In this document: one piece after another, positions 15,644-23,986 of the stretch
Layout of the letters: each line of letters begins with the position of its first letter
How positions within the stretch are numbered: position 1 is the first letter of the stretch
Assembly (NCBI GenBank): GCA_002377245.1
Contig: DFPL01000277.1
Coordinates: forward strand, 1-44,485
Direction: 5' to 3'
Length of the DNA stretch: 44,485 bases
Source: Enterobacteriaceae bacterium UBA3516
GTDB taxonomy: Bacteria; Pseudomonadota; Gammaproteobacteria; Enterobacterales; Enterobacteriaceae
Program-made: the position numbers and the translations under genes
Notes under the pieces: model-generated
What the model was told of the DNA's origin: nothing
Database searches by the model: none
The model's input: only the letters and a program-made list of their open reading frames with translations

Positions 15644-15937
15644 TTACTGTTGATTGCGCTTGCGCCAGGCTTTGACCATTTCAGGCGTCACCTCATCGGC
15701 ATAACAGATCGGGGAGTAGCCGCCGGGTTTGCTCCAGGCGCTGCGTTTACCGCAGCTGCTGCCATTTCTCGCCTGATTGAACGGACAGGCACACGGGCCG
15801 GGATATTCCGCTATCGATTCAGCAATGATTCTTTTCTTCACCTGCGTATCGCTAACCGGCGTTCTGGCATAGCTACTGTTAAATGTGAAGAAACTGGCTA
15901 CCACAAAACACGTTGCCACTAATGATTGACATGTCAT
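15644..15937 (-). CDS. small secreted cysteine-containing protein of unknown function
   Basis: A 97-aa protein with a Sec signal peptide (SLVATCFVVASFFTFNSSYA) and a short mature domain holding CACPFNQARNGSSCGKRSAW, PGGYSPICYADEVT and a basic tail. The CxCP and later two cysteines would be oxidised in the periplasm, giving a compact disulfide fold. I recognise the KRSAWSKPGGYSPICY pattern as recurring in small uncharacterised proteobacterial proteins but cannot name a role. The start at 15937 puts the signal peptide at the N-terminus with AGGAC upstream; the longer frame to 15979 adds no plausible leader. It lies on the same strand as the ortT genes, which are downstream across a 148-bp gap. 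Confidence 0.7.
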   Translation of the reverse strand: MTCQSLVATCFVVASFFTFNSSYARTPVSDTQVKKRIIAESIAEYPGPCACPFNQARNGSSCGKRSAWSKPGGYSPICYADEVTPEMVKAWRKRNQQ

Positions 15938-16228
15938 CGTCGTTGTCCTGATGGAGAGAACCTCCACTTTATTTGGCAAGCGCCTGCCGGGTATTGATCA
16001 TCGACAATTCCGGAATACAGGAATGATATTGATTTTTATATTTTTCTGAACACGCCTGATAAATTTAACTTAAGACTCAACACAATCAGTAACTCATATT
16101 GCACCTTCATCTTTCGGCTATGTACTTCTTGTTCAGAGTGCTTCTCTGATGGCGTCTTCTTTGGCGTGAGGCCGGCAACTCTGATATTGTTGGTAAGCCA
16201 GAAATCATTTTTTTACAGGGTTAATGCA

Positions 16229-16669
16229 ATGCAAAAGTTTGACGATCTGTGGCAAGCCATAGAAGTAAGAGTGTGTGAGAATAATGATATAACACACCAG
16301 GACATGACTAACGAAGACAGCGTGAGGGGCAACGCTGCCAAACAGCGCATTGCTCACATTTTCATTCTGGAAGTGCTGCTTTCCCGCCACCGTGAAAAGT
16401 ATGCCAGTCCGTATATTTCGCTGGCAGGTGAAGAAGCGCTTTACCATCTCATTTTCAAGCGCACCGGCTGGAAACCGTTTGAGATTAAACAACTCTCCTT
16501 CAGTGACGCTATGTTTGTCATTTCTGAACTCTTCCGCGAAGAGAATCTGCCCGCCGATGTGCGTGGCATTTTGCGTGCTAACGGATTACGCGATCAGCCT
16601 TATTCTTTATATGATTTCTCAGAAAAAGATTGGGCGCCCCGTGAAAACGAAAATATCCTCAAAAGATAG
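16229..16669 (+). CDS. hypothetical protein, possibly ECs1072 phage-associated family
   Basis: A 146-aa soluble helical protein (MQKFDDLWQAIEVRV...). The block YHLIFKRTGWKPFEIKQLS followed by FSDAMFVISELFREENLPAD recalls the ECs1072 family found on prophages and islands; this assignment is from memory. The function of that family is unknown. The chosen start has only a weak upstream site (CAGGG), and an upstream frame extends to 16166. The gene sits in the accessory stretch between srfC and patD and ends at a strong terminator, so it may be a remnant of transfer. No other phage gene is nearby. Confidence 0.65.
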   Translation: MQKFDDLWQAIEVRVCENNDITHQDMTNEDSVRGNAAKQRIAHIFILEVLLSRHREKYASPYISLAGEEALYHLIFKRTGWKPFEIKQLSFSDAMFVISELFREENLPADVRGILRANGLRDQPYSLYDFSEKDWAPRENENILKR

Positions 16670-16689
16670 CCTGCGAATAATGTGAACGT

Positions 16690-16717
16690 TAAGGGCTTAT
16701 TTAGCCCTTATTTTTTT
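16690..16717 (+). terminator. strong intrinsic terminator (converging genes)
   Basis: TAAGGGCT (16690-16697) pairs with AGCCCTTA (16703-16710) around a 5-nt loop, followed by seven T residues (16711-16717). It ends the plus-strand gene at 16669. The stop codon of the opposite gene (16697-16699) lies inside the hairpin. Confidence 0.9.
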
Positions 16718-17032
16718 CGGTACGTGCACATTCAGACATTGCGCTAAAAATGATAACCCCTGCCGTAAGCCCGTCATCAGCCCAGTAAAGGGGGCGGGAT
16801 TTTGGGCAGTTAAATAAGCGATCGATGAAGATACCTCTTCTTCAGGCTGCTTTTCGAGCCGGGCAAAATGAAATTCCTCGCCTTCACAGAAATAGGTCTC
16901 AATGGGCAGTGTCCTGCCTGTACCCCCTGCTACTTCAGGTATGTCAAACCAGGTTACCGTGGTTTGGTTGTCTTCCACTGTCACATACTCGGGCGCACCG
17001 CCGGGCAGCAGTAACACGACCAGTTTACTCAT
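16697..17032 (-). CDS. hypothetical small soluble protein
   Basis: I do not recognise this 111-aa protein. It starts MSKLVVLLLPGGAPEYVTVE, with a hydrophobic first strand, then a beta-rich middle (TTVTWFDIPEVAGG), an acidic patch (EKQPEEEVSSS) and a C-terminal helix with the basic end PKKIRAK. There is no signal peptide or true membrane helix. The start at 17032 has GGGGA upstream; the frame extends to 17182 with composition unlike a protein. It converges on the preceding gene and shares its terminator. Codon use looks genuine, but the function is open. Confidence 0.6.
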   Translation of the reverse strand: MSKLVVLLLPGGAPEYVTVEDNQTTVTWFDIPEVAGGTGRTLPIETYFCEGEEFHFARLEKQPEEEVSSSIAYLTAQNPAPFTGLMTGLRQGLSFLAQCLNVHVPKKIRAK

Positions 17033-17261
17033 TATGTCATCCCCTGCCTGATGTAAAAAACGCGACATTATCGGTGACAGGACATGACGAACGGTTGTCG
17101 AATTAATTAACTTAATGTGACAATACGCAGACCTGCAACTCGAATTATTCAGGGCCCAGAGTTTTATTATTTTTGAAATCAAAGTGCGTTGGCACCGCGT
17201 ACCACGCGCTTATAGAGATAAACTATCTTTACGTTTATTGACATAGCCAAAAGTATAAATC

Positions 17262-17441
17262 GTGAGTATTACCGCAATATTTATATCGTTATTCATTTTT
17301 TGCTACAAAGGCCATAACGTGCCATTTACATTCCCGGCCAAAGTGCCAGGAATCATAAACAGAATACCCACTGTACGCCATGATGTGGCAGAAGGCCTGA
17401 TACCGTTTACTTATACATTACCTGCATTACTGTTTGTTTAA
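17262..17441 (+). CDS. possible small protein in the 587-bp gap before the 4-TM gene
   Basis: A GTG-started frame of 59 codons encodes a short hydrophobic N-terminus (ITAIFISLFIFCYKG) followed by a mostly polar and proline-containing tail ending FTYTLPALLFV, with stop TAA. No convincing ribosome site is present and codon use is weak, so it may be chance. The rest of the gap (17033-17261 and 17442-17619) shows only AT-rich DNA and the promoter at 17506. Confidence 0.22.
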   Translation: MSITAIFISLFIFCYKGHNVPFTFPAKVPGIINRIPTVRHDVAEGLIPFTYTLPALLFV

Positions 17442-17505
17442 TGAGCGAGTGAGAATAAGATTAACCGGTCTTTGGCCCGATCATGGCCCTATGAACATTA
17501 AGAGC

Positions 17506-17534
17506 TTGAAAAGGCACGATACTGATACTTTAAT
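17506..17534 (+). promoter_or_regulatory. sigma-70 promoter of the 4-TM membrane protein gene
   Basis: -35 TTGAAA (17506-17511), a 17-bp spacer and -10 TTTAAT (17529-17534) predict a start near 17541 and a leader of about 80 nt before the ATG at 17620. Both boxes are one or two bases from consensus. Confidence 0.5.
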
Positions 17535-17619
17535 GTGCTTTACCTGCCAGATGGGCAGACCGGATGGCTAACGTTGCTGTGTTTACCCATCAGAGCGTAT
17601 CAATAATAAAGAGAAAACA

Positions 17620-18240
17620 ATGAGTTCAGATTATAAAGGCAAGAATATTTTTGGTGCAGATGTCTACCAGGGATCGGATGGTATTTATCACTCCAAAGAA
17701 GAGGCAGATAACACCTGGCGTTCTGATTATAAAAATCAAAATGATAGCAGTGACACTCCGCCTAACTCTTACATTCCCCCCTCCTATGACTACCAGACAC
17801 AAAATACATTCCCGACAGGCGGCAGCAGTAATACGGGCATGTCTGACACGTTCAAAAATCGCCTGTGGGGTGTCGTGTTATGTGTTGTGGGAAGCTGGGC
17901 TATCACTTCGCTTATTCTGACTATCCCGTACGGCTATGAGCCACCCGGCCTGTTATTCCGTCTGCTTTCCGTGCTGTCGCTGGTGGTGTTTTGGCCAGCA
18001 CGCCTTCTCATTGGCCTGATGGCAGATAAAAACCTCCCCTGGCTCGGTTTCCTTTTCCCGATTGCTTCGCTGGCGAATATGTTGTGGCTCGGTTTAGTGG
18101 GGAAAGTTCTGCTGAAAAAAGGGAAGTTAAAAACGGTGTTTGGCATTAAGCATAAAAAGTACGCTCAGCTTTCATGGGTTAAAGTCGCACTGTTACTGCT
18201 TGCCGTTCAGCTTGTAATGGGGCTGATGTCACGATTGTAA
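17620..18240 (+). CDS. hypothetical inner membrane protein with four TM helices
   Basis: I cannot name this 206-aa protein. Residues 1-80 are polar and low in complexity (YKGKNIFGADVYQGSDGIYH, then many N, S, P and Y), like a flexible cytoplasmic tail. Four hydrophobic helices follow at about 86-108, 113-138, 142-170 and 183-204, with loops GYEPPG, ADKNLPW and KKGKLKT. The ATG at 17620 follows a modest site (AAAGAG) and a good promoter. It is the last gene of the accessory stretch and converges with patD across 49 bp. The GADVYQGSDGIYHSKEEAD motif looks like a short repeat-type domain, possibly for binding, but this is speculation. Confidence 0.7.
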   Translation: MSSDYKGKNIFGADVYQGSDGIYHSKEEADNTWRSDYKNQNDSSDTPPNSYIPPSYDYQTQNTFPTGGSSNTGMSDTFKNRLWGVVLCVVGSWAITSLILTIPYGYEPPGLLFRLLSVLSLVVFWPARLLIGLMADKNLPWLGFLFPIASLANMLWLGLVGKVLLKKGKLKTVFGIKHKKYAQLSWVKVALLLLAVQLVMGLMSRL

Positions 18241-18289
18241 GGCGAAAAGGACGGGTGTCAGGCCATAAGGTCCCGACACCCATAGCCTG

Positions 18290-19714
18290 TCAGTGTTTTA
18301 TCATCACGTGGCGAACCACGGTGTAATCTTCCAGTCCGTAGACTGACATGTCCTTGCCGTAACCTGAAAGTTTCTGCCCCCCGTGCGGCATTTCGCTCAC
18401 CAGCATAAAGTGCGTATTGACCCAGGTGCAGCCGTATTGCAGCCTGGCGCTCATTCGGTGCGCCCGCCCAACGTCTTTGGTCCATACGGAAGAGGCCAGG
18501 CCGTACTGCGAATCGTTGGCCCAGCCCAGCACCTGCTCTTCGTCATCAAAGACCGTCACGCTCACCACCGGGCCGAAAACTTCGCGCTGCACGATGGCGT
18601 CGTCCTGTTTAGCGCCTGCCAGCAGCGTTGGCTCATAATAGTAACCAGCGCCATCGCGTTTTTTACCGCCAGTGATGACATCGATGTGCGCCAACGCCTT
18701 TGCATCCTCCACTGCCTTCGTCACCCGAGCCAGATGCGCTTCTGAACTTAACGGCCCAAGCTCAGTAGACGCTTCCTCCGGTGCGCCCATTTTCAGACTG
18801 GCGACCGCCGCACCGAGTTTTTCCACCAGCGCGTCATAAATCCCCTTTTGTGCATAGATTCGGCAGGCAGCCGTACAATCCTGCCCGGCGTTATAGAATC
18901 CAAACGTCCGCACGCCTTCGACCACCGCATCGAGATCCGCGTCGTCGAACACAATCACCGGCGCTTTGCCTCCGAGTTCCATATGGGTGCGCTTAATCGA
19001 CGGCGCGGTGTGACTGATAATATGCTCTCCCGTGGCAATGGACCCGGTCAGGGAGACCATGCGCACTTTCTCATGCCCGGTCAACGGGTCGCCGACGGTC
19101 TTACCGCGACCAAAGAGCACGTTGAGTACGCCCGCCGGGAAAATATCTTTTGCCAGCTCAGCCAGTTTCAGCGCGGTCAGCGGCGTAATTTCCGAGGGTT
19201 TGATCACCACGCAGTTCCCCGCCGCCAGCGCCGGGCCCAGCTTCCAGGCTGCCATCATCAGTGGGTAGTTCCAGGGGGCGATTGACGCAACCACCCCGAC
19301 CGGATCGCGACGAATCATAGAGGTGTGCCCTTCCAGATACTCCCCCGCCGCCAGCCCATTCAGACAGCGCGCGGCACCGGCAAAAAAGCGGAATACATCC
19401 ACGACGGCCGGAATTTCATCGTTCAGCGCACAGTGCAGCGGTTTACCGCAGTTGAGCGATTCGAGTTTCGCCAGGGTTTCGGCATTGTCCTCGATAACCT
19501 GTGCTAACTGGAGCAGGCATTCGGCGCGGGTTTTTGGCGTGGTCTGGCCCCAGGATTTAAACGCTTCATCGGCTGCCAATACCGCCGCGTTGACCTGTGC
19601 CGGTGAGGCCTCCGCGATCTCCAGCAACACCTCGCCGGTGGCCGGGTTGTAAACGGCCTGCTTTTCCCCTTCGCCGTCGACCAGTTCGCCATTGATAAAT
19701 AATTGATGTTGCAT
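18290..19714 (-). CDS. patD: gamma-aminobutyraldehyde dehydrogenase
   Basis: NAD-dependent aldehyde dehydrogenase that oxidises 4-aminobutanal, formed from putrescine by PatA, to GABA in the cytosol. The start at 19714 gives 474 aa, identical in length to E. coli PatD, with AAGGAT upstream; six extra codons lie in the frame before it. Seen in sequence: SIAPWNYPLMMAAWKLGPAL, the glycine loop VSLTGSIATGEH, the general-base region MELGGKAPVIVFDD, the catalytic cysteine in NAGQDCTAACR at about 280, and EVFGPVVSVTVFDDEEQV. It ends the ydcSTUV-patD operon, 28 bp after ydcV. E. coli expresses this operon under sigma-S and nitrogen control; no such site was resolved here. Confidence 0.97.
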   Translation of the reverse strand: MQHQLFINGELVDGEGEKQAVYNPATGEVLLEIAEASPAQVNAAVLAADEAFKSWGQTTPKTRAECLLQLAQVIEDNAETLAKLESLNCGKPLHCALNDEIPAVVDVFRFFAGAARCLNGLAAGEYLEGHTSMIRRDPVGVVASIAPWNYPLMMAAWKLGPALAAGNCVVIKPSEITPLTALKLAELAKDIFPAGVLNVLFGRGKTVGDPLTGHEKVRMVSLTGSIATGEHIISHTAPSIKRTHMELGGKAPVIVFDDADLDAVVEGVRTFGFYNAGQDCTAACRIYAQKGIYDALVEKLGAAVASLKMGAPEEASTELGPLSSEAHLARVTKAVEDAKALAHIDVITGGKKRDGAGYYYEPTLLAGAKQDDAIVQREVFGPVVSVTVFDDEEQVLGWANDSQYGLASSVWTKDVGRAHRMSARLQYGCTWVNTHFMLVSEMPHGGQKLSGYGKDMSVYGLEDYTVVRHVMIKH

Positions 19715-19742
19715 AGCGCTATCCTTATTCAATTGTCAGTTA

Positions 19743-20546
19743 TTAGCCGGTACCCGCCACGGTTTCGCCATCGCGTGTCAGCCACCACGCACCTAAAATC
19801 GGCAGTGCAGTCGCCAGCATCACCAGCAGAGCCACCACGTTTGTGACCGGGACATCGCGTGGGCGGCCCAACTGATTCAACAGCCAGAGCGGCAAGGTAC
19901 GTTCGTGGCCTGCGGTAAAGGTGGTCACGATAATTTCGTCGAACGACAGCGCGAACGCCAGCATGCCCCCGGCCAGCAGCGCCGAGCCCAGATTAGGCAG
20001 CACCACGTAACGGAAGGTCTGCCAGGTGTTCGCGCCGAGATCCATTGATGCCTCCACAAGGCTCCATGAGGTGCGGCGAAAACGGGCAATTACGTTATTG
20101 AAAACCACGACCACGCAAAACGTCGCGTGCCCCACCACGATTGTAAAAAATCCCGGTTCCAGATTGACCGTTTTAAACGCCGTCAACAGTGCCAGACCGG
20201 TGACAATGCCGGGCAAGGCAATCGGCAACAGCAGCAGAAGAGAAATCGCATTTCTGCCAAAAAATGCGCTGCGCCACAAGGCCATTGCAGCAAGCGTGCC
20301 AAGCACGAGGGCAATGAAGGTCGCAACGGCCGCAATTTGAAGTGACAACGTCACCGCATCGAGAATATCCCCCCTCGCCGCCGCCACGCTGAACCACTTG
20401 AGCGTGAATCCCTGAGGCGGAAAGCTGAATGCCGCGTCCTCGGTATTAAAAGCATAGATGGCGATAATCAATAACGGAAAGTGGAGAAAGACCACGCCGC
20501 CCCACGCGGCCAGTTTCAGAAACCAGGGTGCTCTTTCAAAGTGCAT
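19743..20546 (-). CDS. ydcV: ABC transporter permease YdcV
   Basis: Inner-membrane permease of a PotC-type spermidine/putrescine-class importer, 267 aa (E. coli 264). Six membrane helices are visible, with the EAA loop VEASMDLGANTWQTFRYVVLP that contacts the ATPase YdcT. It pairs with YdcU, whose 3' end it overlaps by 11 bp, so translation is coupled. The substrate in E. coli is not settled; polyamine or GABA-related compounds fit the operon with patD. Confidence 0.96.
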   Translation of the reverse strand: MHFERAPWFLKLAAWGGVVFLHFPLLIIAIYAFNTEDAAFSFPPQGFTLKWFSVAAARGDILDAVTLSLQIAAVATFIALVLGTLAAMALWRSAFFGRNAISLLLLLPIALPGIVTGLALLTAFKTVNLEPGFFTIVVGHATFCVVVVFNNVIARFRRTSWSLVEASMDLGANTWQTFRYVVLPNLGSALLAGGMLAFALSFDEIIVTTFTAGHERTLPLWLLNQLGRPRDVPVTNVVALLVMLATALPILGAWWLTRDGETVAGTG

Positions 20547-21468
20547 CGAATGCTCCCAGACGTTTCACAAACGACAAATAAAGTGCAATCAACAGGATGG
20601 GTACCAGCGTAAAGGCGGCAGCCATCGGCATATTGCCAATGGCCCCCTGTTGGGAATAGACCATATTGCCGATGAAGAAGCCCGGCGGCCCCACCAGTTG
20701 CGGAACGATAAAATCCCCGAGCGTCAGCGAGAAGGTAAAAATCGACCCGGCCGCTACGCCCGGAATCGCCAGCGGGAGGATCACGTGACGGAAGGTTTGC
20801 CGGGGTTTTGCCCCCAGATCGGCTGATGCCTGCAACAGCGATGGCGGCAGGCGTTCAAGCGCAGCCTGCACCGGGAGGATCATAAACGGCAGCCAGATGT
20901 AGACGAAGACCAGAAAACGCCCCAGTCCAGATGTTGACAGCGTATTCCCGCCGATACCCGGCAGCGTTAACACCGCCATCAGGAGCGGCTCCAGCCCCAT
21001 GTGACTCAGAAACCACTGCGCGACTCCGTCTTTTGCCAGTAGCAGCGTCCACGCATAAGCTTTCACGATGTAACTGGCCCACATGGGCAACATGACCGCA
21101 ATATAGAAAAAGGCTTTCCATTTCCCGTGGGTATATCTCGCCATAAACCAGGCCATTGGAAAGGCCAGAATGGCACTGGCGAGGGTCACCGCCACCGCCA
21201 TTGTTAATGTACGCAGAATGATGTCGTAATTAGCCGGATTAAACAGCGCCCACAGATTTGCCAGCGTCAGATCCGGCGTGACCGACATGGTGAAGTCGTC
21301 AAAGGTGTATAATCCCTGCCAAAGCAGCGTCAGCAGCGAGCCGAAATAGACGATGCCGAACCACATCAACGGGCCAAGCAACAGCAGGAACACACCCAGC
21401 GAGGGCTTACGCCAGAAAAAGCGACTCAGACGACCGGGTTTGGGTTGAGGATATACGCGCGCGTCCAT
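20536..21468 (-). CDS. ydcU: ABC transporter permease YdcU
   Basis: The second permease of the YdcSTUV importer (PotB type). The start at 21468 gives 310 aa (E. coli 313), beginning MDARVYPQPKPGRLSRFFW; the open frame upstream to 21618 overlaps ydcT and is not protein-like. Helices include FLLLLGPLMWFGIVYFGSLL, and the EAA loop reads QASADLGAKPRQTFRHVILP. One base separates its ATG from the ydcT stop, and its end overlaps ydcV. It forms the translocation pore with YdcV. Confidence 0.96.
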   Translation of the reverse strand: MDARVYPQPKPGRLSRFFWRKPSLGVFLLLLGPLMWFGIVYFGSLLTLLWQGLYTFDDFTMSVTPDLTLANLWALFNPANYDIILRTLTMAVAVTLASAILAFPMAWFMARYTHGKWKAFFYIAVMLPMWASYIVKAYAWTLLLAKDGVAQWFLSHMGLEPLLMAVLTLPGIGGNTLSTSGLGRFLVFVYIWLPFMILPVQAALERLPPSLLQASADLGAKPRQTFRHVILPLAIPGVAAGSIFTFSLTLGDFIVPQLVGPPGFFIGNMVYSQQGAIGNMPMAAAFTLVPILLIALYLSFVKRLGAFDAL

Positions 21469-21469
21469 A

Positions 21470-22483
21470 TCAGGCGACTCCCTGCAATGGCACCATTGCG
21501 TCGCGCGACCAGGAGACCAGCACCGTTTGCCCGGTCGCCAACGACGCCGGTAGCACCGCATCTGACAGGTTTGCCTGAGTGACCAACAGCTTTTCGCCGT
21601 CCTCCAGCCTAAGCTCAAAGCGCGTCGCGGCCCCCTGATACTGTACCGCCTGAATGATGCCCTGCGCCTGAATCTCTCCCGGCAGATTCAGGCGAATATG
21701 TTCCGGGCGAAGTGAATACGCGCCGCGCATCGCGCACAATTTTCCGGCGCGCGCGTCGTCAAATACGTTTGAGGTCCCTACAAACCCGGCGACAAACGGC
21801 GTTCGCGGGCGCAGATAGAGTTCACGTGGCGTATCAACCTGCTCAATTTTGCCGTTATTGAAGACCGCGACACGGTCTGACATAGACAGGGCTTCCCCCT
21901 GATCGTGGGTGACAAAGATAAAGGTGATACCCAGATCCTGCTGCAGCTTCTTCAGCTCAAACTGCATCTGTTCGCGCAGTTTTAAATCCAGCGCCCCCAG
22001 CGGTTCGTCGAGTAACAACACGCGGGGCTGATTAACCAGTGCACGAGCGATGGCCACGCGCTGACGCTGACCACCGGAAAGCTGTGACGGTTTGCGGGTG
22101 TGGACGAAATCCAGCGCCACCTTCTCCAGCGCCTGACGGGCATGGGAATGACGCGTTTTTTTATCCACCCCTTTCACCATCAGCCCATAGGCCACGTTAT
22201 CCAGAATCGACATATGTGGAAAAAGGGCATAGTCCTGAAAGACGGTGTTCACATCGCGTTCCCAGGGTGGCAGTTCGCTGGCTTCGCGCCCGAAGATGCG
22301 AATCGCTCCACCGCTCAATTGTTCGAAGCCGGCAACCAGGCGCAGACAGGTGGTTTTGCCGGAGCCAGACGGCCCCAGCATGGAGAAGAATTCGCCGTCA
22401 TTGACCACCAGACTGACGCCGTCCACCGCGCGCACATCACCGTAAAAGCGCGAGACATCCTGAAATTCTACAGCGTAGGTCAT
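21470..22483 (-). CDS. ydcT: ABC transporter ATP-binding protein YdcT
   Basis: ATPase subunit of the YdcSTUV importer, 337 aa as in E. coli. Walker A GPSGSGKTTCLR is at about 38, the signature LSGGQRQRVAIARAL and Walker B VLLLDEPLGALD follow, and then the H-loop in FVTHDQGEALS. A C-terminal TOBE/regulatory domain starts near 240. It lies 17 bp after ydcS and 1 bp before ydcU. Confidence 0.97.
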   Translation of the reverse strand: MTYAVEFQDVSRFYGDVRAVDGVSLVVNDGEFFSMLGPSGSGKTTCLRLVAGFEQLSGGAIRIFGREASELPPWERDVNTVFQDYALFPHMSILDNVAYGLMVKGVDKKTRHSHARQALEKVALDFVHTRKPSQLSGGQRQRVAIARALVNQPRVLLLDEPLGALDLKLREQMQFELKKLQQDLGITFIFVTHDQGEALSMSDRVAVFNNGKIEQVDTPRELYLRPRTPFVAGFVGTSNVFDDARAGKLCAMRGAYSLRPEHIRLNLPGEIQAQGIIQAVQYQGAATRFELRLEDGEKLLVTQANLSDAVLPASLATGQTVLVSWSRDAMVPLQGVA

Positions 22484-22500
22484 GCGTGACTCCCGACCGA

Positions 22501-23643
22501 TTAACGTCCGCCCATGATGGCAATGTAATCCTGGGTCCAGCGGCTATACGGAACATATTTTCCACCTTCCGCAATGGGGGTTTTCCAGAACGCAATCTTG
22601 TCAAAGAAGCTGAACCCGTTGGTTTCGCATCCTTTTTCACCTAACAGTTCACTGGCTTTGCAGCCCTGTGGCACAACAGGCAACGAACCGAACCAGGCGG
22701 CAACATCGCCCTGTACTTTCGGCGTCAGCGACCAGTTCATCCACTTGTAGGCGCAGTTAGGGTGTTTGGCCTGCGCATGCAGCATGGTGGTATCCGCCCA
22801 ACCGGTGACCCCCTCTTTCGGGAACACGGTGGCAATCGGCTGGTTTTCCCCTTTCAGCGCGTTGGCCTGATAGGGCCAGGCGCTGGAGGCGACCACCCCT
22901 TCGTTTTTGAAGTCGCTCATCTGCACGGTGGTGTCATGCCAGTAACGGTGAATCAGGCCATGCTGATCGCGCAGCACTTTGAGTACCGCCTGATACTGCG
23001 ATTCGGTGAGCTGGTAAGGGTCTTCTATGCCTAACTGCGGCTGGGTCGCTTTCACAAACAGCGCGGCGTCAGCAATATAGATAGGTCCGTCGTAGGCCTG
23101 TACCCGGCCCTGATTACTCTTGCCGTCCGGCAGGTCCTGTTTTACAAAGATAACGGCCCAGCTATCCGGGGGAGTCGGGAAGGTTTTGGTATTATACATC
23201 AACAGGTTAGGCCCCCACTGGTAAGGCGTTCCGTAAACCTTGCCGCCGACGTTAAACCACTCTCCTTTCTCAAGACGCGGATCGAGTGTCTTCCAGTTGG
23301 GGATAAGCGCAGTATTGATGGGCTGGACGCGCTTGCCCATGATCAAGCGCAGCGAGGCGTCACCGGAGGCGGTCACCAGGTCATAGCCGCCTTTTGCCAT
23401 CAGACTTACCATCTCGTCCGAGGTCGCGGCGGTTTTGACGTTCACCGCACAGCCGCTCTCTTTTTCAAACGCCGTTACCCAGTCATAGGCTTTGTCGGTT
23501 TGCCCACGTTCGATGTATCCCGGCCAGGCGATGATGTCCAGCCGCCCTTCTCCTTTACCAATTTCTGTCGGTTCAGCAGCCTGTGCAGTCGCGATGGTCA
23601 TGCCCAGCGCACCAAGGCAGCTCAGGGCAAATTTCTTGCTCAT
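22501..23643 (-). CDS. ydcS: periplasmic binding protein YdcS
   Basis: Substrate-binding protein of the YdcSTUV importer (PotD class), 380 aa, against 381 in E. coli. It has a Sec signal peptide (ALSCLGALGMTIATAQAA), then IIAWPGYIERGQTDKAYDWV. E. coli YdcS is also reported to have polyhydroxybutyrate synthase activity and a role in DNA uptake. CAGGAG lies 8 nt before the ATG. It is the first gene of the operon, so the main promoter must lie in the 343-bp gap upstream. Confidence 0.96.
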   Translation of the reverse strand: MSKKFALSCLGALGMTIATAQAAEPTEIGKGEGRLDIIAWPGYIERGQTDKAYDWVTAFEKESGCAVNVKTAATSDEMVSLMAKGGYDLVTASGDASLRLIMGKRVQPINTALIPNWKTLDPRLEKGEWFNVGGKVYGTPYQWGPNLLMYNTKTFPTPPDSWAVIFVKQDLPDGKSNQGRVQAYDGPIYIADAALFVKATQPQLGIEDPYQLTESQYQAVLKVLRDQHGLIHRYWHDTTVQMSDFKNEGVVASSAWPYQANALKGENQPIATVFPKEGVTGWADTTMLHAQAKHPNCAYKWMNWSLTPKVQGDVAAWFGSLPVVPQGCKASELLGEKGCETNGFSFFDKIAFWKTPIAEGGKYVPYSRWTQDYIAIMGGR

Positions 23644-23909
23644 ACGGTTTACTCCTGTCGCAATGAAATGAGCGGCCGCCCTGCCGTAAAAATATCTCCT
23701 GTCTTAAAAATAGACGGCACCCTGCCAGGCCGAACCCCGGCCGCAATAAATTTCGCGATGTTGTGACCGACAGCGCACTGCACTAATTCATCACCGTTCA
23801 GGAGACCGTCTTTTGGAGTATACACAAGGGGTTAGCGGACATCATGAAACCACAGAAGCTATGCGTATTTCGTATGAATACCCTGCGGGAAAGTGCAGAA
23901 AATAATGAA

Positions 23910-23956
23910 ACTCTTCTTTATTTCTTTAATTAGCTTATTTCTAAATAAAGAAGAGT
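23910..23956. repeat. 14-bp perfect AT-rich inverted repeat between ydcR and ydcS
   Basis: ACTCTTCTTTATTT (23910-23923) is repeated inverted as AAATAAAGAAGAGT (23943-23956), with a 19-nt loop. It lies 30 bp past the ydcR stop and about 270 bp before the ydcS start, within a 343-bp gap that otherwise shows no gene. As RNA it could terminate ydcR, although it lacks a clear T-run; as DNA it could be an operator for ydcS. Confidence 0.7.
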
Positions 23957-23986
23957 GTGTGCGGTAAATATGAATAACGAATGCGT

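Noticed and set aside
18253..18281. GGGTGTC/GACACCC repeat between the 4-TM gene and patD
   Set aside because: Only 7-bp arms with a 15-nt loop and no T-run; too weak to call a terminator.
14992..18289. Prophage or mobile element
   Set aside because: No integrase, transposase, attachment repeat or phage structural gene. One possible ECs1072-type protein is not enough.
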